A stretch of 64,000 nt of DNA from Branchiostoma floridae (taxonomy: Eukaryota; Chordata; Leptocardii; Amphioxiformes; Branchiostomatidae), in the NCBI RefSeq assembly GCF_000003815.2, contig NC_049980.1:3932497-3996496 (forward strand). The letters are read 5' to 3'. The notes below the pieces were generated by a model that made no database searches, was not told the origin of the DNA, and worked only from the letters and a program-made list of their open reading frames with translations. Position 1 is the stretch's first letter. Every line of letters starts with the position of its first letter. The translations under genes and the position numbers were made by a program. Shown piece by piece: positions 24,601 through 36,600 of this stretch.

Positions 24601-27600
24601 TAGAAATACAGTTTAGTAGTGTAAAACTAAAATGCTTTGGGAAGCTTGTGTTTTCAATAACACATAATGTACATATTGATAAACTAAACAAATATTAGGG
24701 ATAATATTTACTGCACAACTGTCCAGAGCCTTAAACTGTTAACAGGGTACTATTTACTACAGTAGAGATTTCAGATGAAAAATTTTATGTCTCTTGCCAG
24801 AGGTGGACCAAAGAAAAGCTAAGGTCGGCAGATTTTTTCTATGGTCGGTCTGGTTTCAGATACCAAACCTTTTTTCTGCTAGGCCTTACTATAGTATATA
24901 GCTCACTCCTATAATGGTCTGTCAAGTGAATAACCATAATCAATAGCATCTGAATTCAGGAGCATTTGGTAGGAATTGATCAATGATTGTTCGCTGATGA
25001 AAGCTCCCGTGCTAGTGTGTGCTCCTGTAGTTTTGTACCCTGACCTCCCCCCCCCCACTACAGCGCAGGATATTGATCATCTTATAGCCAACCTGCCTCC
25101 ATCATTGACTCAATCCACTTGAATTGGAATGTGTCCAGAACAGTACAGTAAATGCAGAAATGTTCGCAGTAGTTTTATGGTGGCAGTTTTAGAGGTGACT
25201 GCTTCACCACAAACTGAAAACTACAGCAAAAATTTTTGGTCTGTCTTCTTCTGCCCCCTATACCTTGTCAGAGAGCTACAAGTAATTATAAGTACTATAT
25301 GTTGTGCAGTTGTATTAGGTTGTGTCCTGTTGTGTTGCACACAGATATTAACATTAAGCACAAATTGAATGCAGACCCGATCTTTGAACATTGAACACAT
25401 AGTTGTCAAGGATAATCTCCAAGCAGGTCCTACGATGGCATAAGATAGTACCAAACTGGCCAAGGTCAGGCAAGAGGTGTACATTTGCCATGTACAATCT
25501 GCCCCCAGTCGGGTAGAACAAAGGCTATTAACATCCAATTGTTTTCCATTCAAACTGTGCTTACAGTGTAGGTGCTAATTGCCCTCCTTCCTGTTTGGGC
25601 CAACTTCCAACTGGGACATGTCCAGGTCACTGACTTTGTCCCAGTGTAGGTCGCTCGTAAAATAATTAGCACTTGACCACAGGGAGGGGCAGCAACACCA
25701 TTGTTGAATAGAAATGCTCCTCCCTGTTTCTGTGGAGGCAGATCCCAGGTAGCGAAACACACTCCTAAGCCGGCTTTACTCCTCTGGCGGCTTTTGATAC
25801 TATCTAATGCTACCGTAGGATCTGCTTGGAGATTAGTCAAGGAGTACTACATCCATTCTCTGTTTTAGACCAAGTTGGACTGTAGAAGTTTGGTAAGGAT
25901 AATTTTAAACTTTCTGCTACTTCACTCTTTTTATTTTCTTGGACCGGTAAGCCCTAAAGCACCTGAACGCCTGCCATTATAGCCTGTTAATTTTCCAATC
26001 GGTCCAACATCCACTGATTTTAGAAAAAAAAACGATTTTTGTACCTGTACACTGGTACCCACCTCTACCTAGTTGCAAGTGGGTATGATACCAGTCCTTA
26101 TGCCCTGAGTCAAGTTTGCAATTAAGTAGTCAGTAATGCAGTCTGCCTCAGAAAATGTAAAGCACTCACGTTTCTATTTACCCTCCATTTCCTGTATTTG
26201 TTATCAGCCTAAGTACAGCCCTCGGCCTTTACAAACGCTTTTTACTGAAACCCAGGATAACTCCGGAGTCTCGAGATACAGACTCTCTGAGAAACAATGA
26301 TAAAAGCTCTGTTGCAAATGTTCCATATTTTTTGCATTAAAAAAGTCCACACCAATTATGATATGTAGCCCTTATTTGGGGGAAGTCTGGGACATATCTT
26401 TAATTTGAGAGTGAAAAGTGCAAGTGGAAAACTCCCTCACCAATCTTGAACATGTTTTGAATTAAAATTTACGATCTTCTCTTCTCTCCCGTCGATCCAA
26501 TGGAGGGTATAGAAGTCTTTTAAGGACTTCTATACAATGTCCTTGCTGAGATTTAAAAATTACAGCTAATATGCTATGTATATACATGTAAATGTTGAGC
26601 AAAGAAAGCTACTCGATTTTGGACTGGTTCAATAAAATATGTAATACTATATATACATGTACCTTTAGTTTTTGCCCTTATAGTAATGTGTGCTAGCAAA
26701 AGAAAAAACCTAGTAAAAGAATTGTTGGTATTTACATTTAATATACAGCAAATATGCTAACACAGTTCTAAGCTCTAATTGGTATTTGGCAGATCTACTA
26801 GTAAGCTCTGATTGGTTCCTGAAAGAAGAAGAAATAAAAAGACCACACCAGGAAAACAATATGTTTTCCCTATCAGGAATTACATAATTTATTAGTAGTC
26901 CGATTTCAAGCCCTGTACGTATATACTTTTACTACTAGTAGGTAAAAATCTGCCCCCGTATATCTCCACTGTCTCATTTATTACCAGCTGTACTAAAACC
27001 TGGTATGTTCCCCATTATTCTTATCTCACGACGGGCGGTTTGTCATTTTTAAAAGTAGGTCATATCAGTTGCACGGTGTGGGCAAGAACAAAACGCTGCC
27101 AACCGATATTCTTCCACCTCATCTCAGTCTTATTGTAACCAATTCTTTTCAGATCAAAGGAGAATAATAGAATTGATTATTGCGATTCTTTCATTGAATT
27201 TAAGTTATTAGGACATCATTGACAACATGATTTATTACAAATAATTACAAGCACTCTACCATTTTTGTTTCGGTGATTTTTCTATTAGTCTTTGGCTTAG
27301 GTTCCATTTCCAAACCAGGATTCAGCTGGAATGTTTGCAGAAACAAAGAATAAAACTGTGTTAATCAAGGAATATACACAAAATTAGCTCATGAATCCTT
27401 TTTGTCTGTTCTTCTTTTTTGTTGCCTTTTACATCACATTTTTCGTTTCTCAAAGCTACCCGACCGGACCCCATAATGTGATTGTAGACCTAAGTCTTAA
27501 CCAGGACTAAAATTACGGTAAAATTAAAATTATAAATAAGTATTGCTTGTCTTATACTTTTATAGCTATCAGTGGGAATTGCTGCATGAAAATTGGAAGT

Positions 27601-30600
27601 TTTGTTTAAGGCATGTCCTAGCATCTTTGTGTGTTTCGAGATATTCGTGGCCAACATACTTAAGAACCTCAGGATGGATTGTGATGATGTTTGGAATGTG
27701 GATAAGTCTTGGCAAGACAAATGGCAAGGCCAAGTTTTGGCTACCTAGTGCTTGACAGTGGTACCTCAGCAGAACTTGCATAGCAATGAATCTTTCTGAA
27801 TAGTTCCAACTACATGTAGGTACTGGTCTGAAAAAAGGGACCCCAAAAGATAGATTTTTTTAATCTTTTGTCCTGGAAATGCTACTTGGTGTTTTGGTGA
27901 CAGATAGATTTTCATGTCCATGTTTTCTGCAAAATAACAATTCACAATGGTTTGAGTTTTGGTTGACATTGAAAAAGGCTTAGTTTATACTTAATAAATG
28001 TCCCCAAAAAGTTGACTTGTGCATAATTATATTCTGGGCGAGGCCACAAACTTATCACAATAATTGTAAATTTAGCCTTCTTCCTGTTACCTAGCCCTAT
28101 AACCAATACAAATTTGGTGCTAAAGGGTAAACTTAGCTGGTTGATCAGATTGGATCGTTGTGCAGGTTTACTGTTACAGGAATCCAGTAATCGATTTGTT
28201 CTGGCCACATCCCAGCGTAATCCCCATCGCGGAAAGTGTTTCCATTAATAATCAGGTCATCTGTGTAATGTGGATTGCGGGGAAACGTCCGTAGTCTAGA
28301 CCGCACGTGTCACGGGGGGTCACCTCTCCCCCCTGATTTGGCAGGGATTCAAGAGCGGAGGTTCTGTTATCGTGGCCCTATGGCCCAGGGCTAAATTGTG
28401 GTCTATGGCTCGGGGCCAAACATAGACCTGCAAATTCTTAATGTTTTGCCACTTAAGAATATGAAGAAGAAGTTTTATCCTGTATAAAGCTAAATTGTAA
28501 TTTCCAACTCAAGAAATTGGAGCCTCCCAAATTTTATTCTGATCAACTCCATTCTATCTCAGGAATAGACTTATTTACTGCTTCCATTCTGTGACAAATA
28601 CTGGTGTTGATTAGTCAAACAATTGTTTGACTCCAATTTCTTGTGTTATAAATTACAGTTTGACTTTATCCGGAATGACTTCTTGTACTGCCAACACAGA
28701 TGAAATTTCAATTAAAGAAGCTTATTAATTATCAATCCAGCGTAAAGTGACTTACATATGGTGAACTACAAAGTACATTGATACAAAATACTGTAAAAGA
28801 GGAAATGTTGGCTGATCGTAACAGAGAAAACAGAACCTTAAAGTTTGTTTTGCATTTACAGGTTCACTGTACCGCTGAAATTCCTTTTACGACTATCTCT
28901 TTTCAAGATGCACACAATACACGACTTAATGTCCCATCCATAGGACTTCGACCCTTGAATATAGCCTGTCAAATGAATGACGCAGCCAAGATTCAAACTC
29001 ACAGCCTCTTGAATTGATCCAGAAGAAGGTTCACTAACCTCTGGACCGTGTATACTGCTTCGTGACTGACATGACCATAACTTTTTTCAAATCCAGAACT
29101 CCCCCTTAAACAGTGTGATAATAGAGTAATTTAGTTGATGTTCCTATAGGCAGTGCCAGGTAACGTTTCGTGGCAGACTTTCACCATCAAGTTGAGCCCG
29201 AGGATGGAATTTTATTACGTTTGGCACCAGCTTCTTCAGACCGTCCATGCCACTGGGGCAATAAACTATCGACTGACCACTCAGGTTTATTCCGAGTCCG
29301 CTGTAGCAGCCCAAAGGGCAGTGAATCGTGGCAGTTGGCCAGTGCGTCCGGATCAAGTGTCTGACCCTGTGGCTCGAGGCTTCGGAACTGCGGTCAGAGT
29401 TCGAAATTCATTTGGGGGGGGGGGAAGGTGCATGCACTTGTGTACGTAACTTCAAAACTATCTACTGACCACTCGGGTTTATTCCGAGTCCGCTGTAGCG
29501 GCCCAAAGGGCAGTGAATCGTGGCAGTTGGCCAGTGCATCCGGATCAAGCGTCTGACCCTGTGGCTCGAGGCCTCGGAACTGCGGCCAGGGGTTCGAAAT
29601 TCATTTGAGGGGAAATGTGCATACACTTGTGTATGTAACTTCAAAACTATCGACTGACCACTCAGGTTTATTCCAAGTCCGCTGTACCCTGTGGCTTAAG
29701 TCCTCAGAACTGTGGTCAGGGTTGGAAATTCATTTGGGGGGGAAAGGTGCATACACATGTGTACGTAACTTCAAAACTATCGACTGACCACTCAGGTTTA
29801 TTCCAAGTCCACTGTAGTGGCCCAAAGGGCAGTGTATCGTGGCAGTTGGCCAGTGCATCCGGATCAAACGTCTGACCCTGTGGCTCGAGGCCTCGGAACT
29901 GTGGTCAGAGTTCGAAATTCATTTTGGAATAAAGGTGCATGCATGCACTTGGTGCATGTAACTAAAAAACTTAGAATTAGGAGCGAAGAAAAAGATAAAG
30001 TTAATGTATAATGCAAATATTATGTAGAAATGGATGGGACTGTTTCGTTGTGTTCGCTTACGACAGGTGGTTGGCTGCACCAAGTGGTGGCTTGACCAAG
30101 TTTGACTGTAGTTATTTCTAACAAAATGTCACTGTCCCTGGTGCTGACTTGACAGGTGTTGTTAGTATTATTCCATTTGGTGCTGAATAAGATGCAATAC
30201 AAGGCAATAGGGTTCATATGTATAATCTATATACAATGTAGCTCATTAAAGAATGTTAATAAGCTACATGTGACCCTATTGCCTCTCTTGTCTTAGTTCT
30301 TAGTAAATGCTAAATGTTCATCCAACAAACTTTCAGTACAAACTTCAGGTATAAGAAAGGTTTTATCGCTTTTCTGATCTTTGACTTTCGAGAATATTCT
30401 GTATAGCAAAGTACAATTGTATACCTTTATCATGTAGCCTATAGGAGTATCTGACGTATACTCAGTCTGGTTGTATCAGCCAGCATAATTCCAACAGGTG
30501 CCACAGGGCTCAAAATACGTTTTTCTGCATACCCGCACTGGTGCAGGTAACCTTGAAAATTACCTGCACCAGACAAATTTTACCTGCACCACTCATGACT

Positions 30601-33600
30601 TTGGGAAGCATAGATCAGTATTAAGTTTTTGAGGAATCTTTCTTATTTATTCTTTCATACTTTATAGGTGGTAACAATTAATGCAGCTAATAACAATCCA
30701 TAATACACCTACATGTGCATCATAAGACATTTATGTACAAAATCCAGTACATGGACCAGTGCCGGTTAGGTGCAGGTAGACACCAGAAATACCTGCACAG
30801 CTCCAATTTTAACTGCACTAACCTGCATATGCTGGTGGTATTTCGAGCCCTGGTGCAGATAGACACCAGAAATACCTGCACAGCTCCAATTTTAACTGCA
30901 CTAACCTGCATATGCTGGTGGTATTTCGAGCCCTGGTGCAGGTAGACACCAGAAATACCTGCACAGCTCCAATTTTAACTGCACTAACCTGCATATGCTG
31001 GTGGTATTTCGAGCCCTGGTGCAGGTAGACACCAGAAATACCTGCACAGCTCCAATTTTAACTGCACTAACCCGCATATGCTGGTGGTATTTCGAGCCCT
31101 GGTGCAGATAGACACCAGAAATTCCTGCACAGCTCCAATTTTAACTGCACTAACCTGCATATGCTGGTGGTATTTCGAGCCCTGGTGCAGGTAGACACCA
31201 GAAATACCTGCACAGCTCCAATTTTAACTGCACTAACCTGCATATGCTGGTGGTATTTCGAGCCCTGGTGCAGATAGACACCAGAAATACCTGCACAGCT
31301 CCAATTTTAACTGCACTAACCTGCATATGCTGGTGGTATTTCGAGCCCTGGTGCAGGTAGACACCAGAAATACCTGCACAGCTCCAATTTTAACTGCACT
31401 AACCTGCATATGCAGGTGGTATTTCGAGCCCTGTGCCATAATACCATCACATCAAACTGTAATATTGTTGCAGAGGAACTCTCAAGGTTGTCTTGAACAT
31501 CTAAATATGTGAACTCTTGAGGATTACTGATACTGCATTGGTAGATCCCTTCAAATTATTTAAAATTCATATATTTTTTTCTGTCCTATCGGTTTTATGT
31601 TAACTGTGGAATCATGAGAGTTGATGTCACAGTTAAAAATTTAGGTGTTCAGCTCCAATTTTGGTTGCACAAAAGGGTACATATGCGCCCAGTATTTTGA
31701 GCCCGGTTGTTAAAATTGGTCTCTTTATGGTCCAGTACTTGGGTATAGACTAGGGTTGTAAATCATGCCGGGCACCATCTGGTGTTTGGGATTGTTATGT
31801 CTGACTGTTTTGTTTGGTACATGAGGGGTTACACTGAGTATAGAAACAGCAGAGCACACCACTACACTAGTTTTATAATGAGGCCTGTAAATAAATGTTG
31901 TGTTTTTGGTTAGCTGACCTATCCAAGCAAAAGCCAGCGACCCTAGTCTTGTTTTCAAACTGGAAACTTATCTTTACCTCAGATTTTTTGCAAACTATTT
32001 TTTTTTCACCTTGTCACCTCATTTTTTTTTAAATTCTAAAAAACAGGAAATTAAAATGATATGGCCTTAAGGTTACAATTGTAAGGTGAAGAACAGAAAA
32101 AAAATTTTTTATCTGGACAAGTTTCTTTACAATATTTTCTTCAAAATGTTGAATGAGACCTTTCACATTTTCAAAGGCGCTTTGAAGTGTGAATATTTTA
32201 TGCTTGTCACTCCATGTCTGTTTACGTTGTGTAACCCGATAAGTTCACAGCCACGGTCGTCAGGGAGGCGGAAATTGATGCCAAGGCCAGAGAAGATTGC
32301 TCGCTGTCCCGGGGGAGTCATCTGTCAGGAGCAAGTTGTAGGGGGCCATTGATGTGTTGTGATTCTCCCAGGGGGGTCATTGTCAGAGCTGAGTTGTACT
32401 TGTAGGGCTTTGTGCTGTGCATCTACAAGGGGGGGGGGGGGGTCATTGTCAGAGCTGATTTGTAGGGCTCTGTGCTGTGCTTCTCCAAGGGGGGTCATTG
32501 TTAGAACTGAGTTGTAGGGGGTCATTGATGTGTTGTGGTTTTCCCAGGGGGGTCATTGTCAGAGCTGAGTTGTAGGGCTCATTGATGTGTGGTGTTTCTC
32601 CCAGGGGGGTCATTGTTAGAGCTCAGTTGTAGGGCACATTGATGTGTGGTGGTTCTCCCAGGGGGGTCATTGTCAGAGCTGAGTTGTAGGGTACATTGAT
32701 GTGTTGTGGTTCTCCCAGGGGGGTCATTGTCACAGCTGAGTTGTAGGGCACATTGATGTGTGGTGGTTCTCCCAGGGGGGTCACTGATAGAGCTGAGTTG
32801 TAGGGCACTTTGGATTGTTATGGTTCTCCCAGGGGGGTCATTGTCAGAGCTGAGTTGTAGGGCACATTGATGTGTGGTGGTTCTCCCGGGGGGGGGGGGG
32901 GTGTCATTGTCAGAGCTGAGTTGTAGGGCACATTGATGTGTGGTGGTTCTCTCAGGGGGGTCATTGTTAGAGCTGAGTTGTAGGGTACATTGATGTGTGG
33001 TGGTTCTCCCAGGGGGGTCATTGTCAGAGCTGAGTGGTAGGGTACATTGATGTGTGGTGGTTCTCCCAGGGGGGTCATTGTCAGAGCTGAGTTGTAGGGC
33101 ACATTGATGTGTTGTGGTTCTCCCAGGGGGGTCATTGTTAGAGCTGAGTTGTAGGGTACATTGATGTGTTGTGGTTCTCCCAGGGGGGTCATTGATAGAA
33201 CTGAGTTGTAGGGTACATTGATGTGTTGTGGTTCTCCCAGGGGGGTCAGTGTCAGTGCTGAGTTGTAGGACACATTGATGTGTTGTGGTTCTCTCAGGGG
33301 GGTCATTGTTAGAGCTGAGTTGTAGGGTACATTGATGTGTGGTGGTTCTCCCAGGGGGGTCATTGTCAGAGCTGAGTTGTAGGGCTCATTGATGTCTAGT
33401 GGTTCTCCCAGGGGGGTCATTGTCAGAGTTGGTTGTAGGGCACATGGATGTGCGATGGTTCTCCCAGGGGGGGGGGGGGGGTCATTGTTAGAGCTGAATT
33501 GTAGGGCTCATTGATGTGTGGTGGTTCTCCCAGGGGAGTCATTGTTAGAGCTGAGTTGTAGGGCACATTGATGTCTATTCTCAGGATCAAGTTGATGTCT

Positions 33601-36600
33601 TAAGCTTTCCCAAGGGGATAGTTTCTTAGAACCAAGTTTTTAACTCTACTAGTGTATTTTGGTTCTCTTTATAGGGGGCAGGGGTATTTTCATGGATGAC
33701 AGTTTAGGAATGAATTTGGTAGAGATTGATGAAGATTAGATATACAGGCAATATAATTTTCAAGCGCAATAGACTTTGTGCAATAGTAATGACTTTTTCA
33801 AACCTACTGTTTGAATCAAACTGAATAGTATCTTGCAAAACTGACAGAGAGAATACTGTCAATAAGATTCTAAAAGTAGGAATGTCAGTCTGTAAACTCA
33901 TTGTCAGTAATAGCAGGGGGATGTGTGGGGAAAATTGAACAATTGCCAGATTTGTGGTGATAATAAATGGGTCAGAAATCTTCTACTCTGATTGGTTACC
34001 AGAATCCCTATAAGCTGTGCCCTCCTCTGATTGGTCACTAGAACCTCCTAGTACAAATGTCAGTAACAGCAAGGGGATGTGTGGGGAAATTGAGCAAGAG
34101 CCAGAGATTGTTTACCCAAATTTCCCAGAAGCTCTGCCCTCCTCTGATTGTTCACCAGGACCTCCTAGTAGTAATATCTGGCAGTGTCTGTAAACTTACT
34201 GTCAGTAACAGCAAGAGGATGTGTATGGGGAAAATTGAACAGGAGCCAGAAATGTATGCAAGTTGACAGTTTGAAACCTATTGGGAATAGCAGGGTTTAG
34301 AACGCTCCATATGCAAAGGTAACTCCAAGGCATTCTACTGGCAGCCTATTACAGGCAATACTGACACACATCTGTCATAGTTTTGTATTCAGTAAAGCCA
34401 ATTCGTACGTGAGCTACTGTCTGTTGCCAGACTGTTTGTCACAGGCAAAACTCTGTATGGCCTCATTTGTACTTTCAAACTTATCACTTAACATTTATTT
34501 TGTTTTAAAAGTTTTCTTTCTTTAGTTCAGGCACTAACAGGTCCATAACAAAGGCAGACTGTACAATACAAACTGCACAATACAAACAACAGATACATTA
34601 AAACATTATTGTTGCAGTAACATATCATTGTTTGAAATTTAGAGTTACAAAGTTTATTTATAAGCTCCAAGTCAAGTGCTGTAGTTGGTTAACAGTTGAT
34701 GATAGTTGGTTAACAGTTGATAATAGTTATTTCTAGCAATGTGTTGCTGTCCCTGGTGCTGACTTGACAGCAGTTGTTAGTATTGTAACTTTCAGTGCTG
34801 AATGACTTTCATAATGATATTGCAGAAGAATTCAGTGACTTTTGTATCAATACTACTGACTAACTGACAGTTACATACAACTTGCTTTCAGTGGTACTAT
34901 ACTTGGTGCTGAATGGCATTACTTCTCACAGCACTACGTTTGTTGCTGGAAATCCTAATAGAAGTTATCAACAACCTTTTTTGTTATAGAGCTGAAAATT
35001 ATTTCTATTTTACCTACAAAGTGTGCAATTTCTAAAAATCATGCAATCTTAAAAATCTTTTGGCAAATTGCAATTTTCAGGTTTTTATTTTGAATGTCTG
35101 TCTATGCAACACTGTGTAAATGTAGGTCTACCTGTGATTGACATATGACTGACAGCTGTATATTTTCTCCTCCTCAGAAGCTGGGTGTGGAGTGGCAGGA
35201 GACAGGAGGCTTCAGCGTCGACTCACTCGTCACTAACCTCTCCTGGAACCACGATGGTAAGGAATCTTGTACTCTGATTGGTTACCAGAATTTCCTGGAA
35301 GCTGTGCCTTCCTCTGATTGATCAACAGAACCTGTTAAAAGCTATGCCTTCCTCTGATTGGTCAACAGAACCTCTTAAAAAGCTATGCCTACCTCTGATT
35401 GGTCAACTAGAATTTCTTGGAAACTGTACCTTCCTTTGATTGGTCAACAGAACCTCTTAAAAAGCTATGCCTTCCTCTGATTGGTCACTAGAATTTCTGA
35501 AAGCTCTGCTTTCCCTTCATTGGCCAGTATAATTTTCTGGAAGCTGTGCACTCCTCTGATTGGCCACTATAGATTTAGTGCCCTCTAAAAATTGCTTGTT
35601 ATGTGCTAAGGGCCTGTAGAAATGTTTAGCTTTGCCTACAAAAAGAGCTCCATGATAAACTGAACTGAACTGAACTGACAACACAAATCACAATAAGTTC
35701 AACTTGACACTCTTCCAATCGTGTTAACGAGTGGCGACTGTGAGTGGGGTAATACAATATACCCAGAAGGTTCATGTTTGAGTAGACCATTTGTATGTAT
35801 AAAAAAATATATAGCTTTCAACTTGACTTGTTAATCAAGCTAAGTAAAAGCATTCTGTTGGGGGAAATCTTTGGTAACACCATGGCACGCAGATCATAGT
35901 TGATGCCAAAACACGTCATTAGCAATTTTGAGAAATCCCCAATAGATTGTCCCTTTTGTCTTTGACTAATGAACCTGTTTGACAAAAGGATGTCCCTGTA
36001 GCTCAACTGGTAGTAGCAGCCTCCAGTGGTTCCAATTCGCAAGTGGGAGACCCGTGTTCAAATCCTTGGAAAACTAGTACATGTATCTCAGTTGGGGTTG
36101 CATTTGACTTTTGGAAGTGGCGTTAAAATGGAGGTCCTGTATTTGAGAAGTGCCTCAAGCATATGATATAAGGAAAACTAATTCCCGGTACAAAATATAG
36201 GTGCTACAGATATAGCAAGGTCTATGTGCAACTAGGCAAAACTCGACACACAACATAATTTATTTAGAGCATTGAAGGAATGTCATTAGTAGAAAATGTT
36301 GATGATCATGGCCTTTCCCTACAAGTACATTCTTGATGATTTGTGCATGTTTCAACTAGCAGCTGCGTAAGGCACAGTATTAGGATATACACATGCTTGA
36401 TTGCAGTGAGAGCCCATGCTCTGGCACATTTCTAATTACGCTGAAAGGCTCGTGACGTTGTTTGTGGGTGTTATAGAGAGGAGGGGGCCGTTTCTCATCC
36501 AGTACTGTGAGCGTTAGGTCCTGTCAGCTATGTAGGCAGTCCTGATGTATGTGGTAACCTCAGCGCAGGGTTAAGGCTAATCAGTGGTTGGGAAAGTGGG

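Larger units (their letters stand above)
10971..35177. other. Intron 2, 24.2 kb
   Basis: No exon of the host gene is missing here: exons 2 and 3 join without a gap relative to DMXL proteins. The intron is a reservoir of tandem arrays (21.7, 29.2, 30.8 and 32.4 kb), an apparent 5-kb terminal-repeat element (13939-18948), LINE and SINE relics and MITEs, listed separately. Stretches 10971-12000, 12300-13900, 19000-21000, 22490-23200, 24370-25400 and 25860-28880 show nothing recognisable beyond short open frames and low-complexity runs. A nested gene cannot be excluded without RNA data. Confidence 0.65.

Noticed and set aside
25550-25840. Reverse-strand frames of 96 and 61 codons
   Set aside because: Fall inside the terminal-inverted-repeat element at 25409-25842, overlap each other in two frames and show no domain.
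32818-33420. 200-codon repetitive protein on the reverse strand
   Set aside because: Explained by a 57-bp tandem repeat whose period is a multiple of three; no start context, no splice signals and frame breaks at G-runs. Kept only as a finding.
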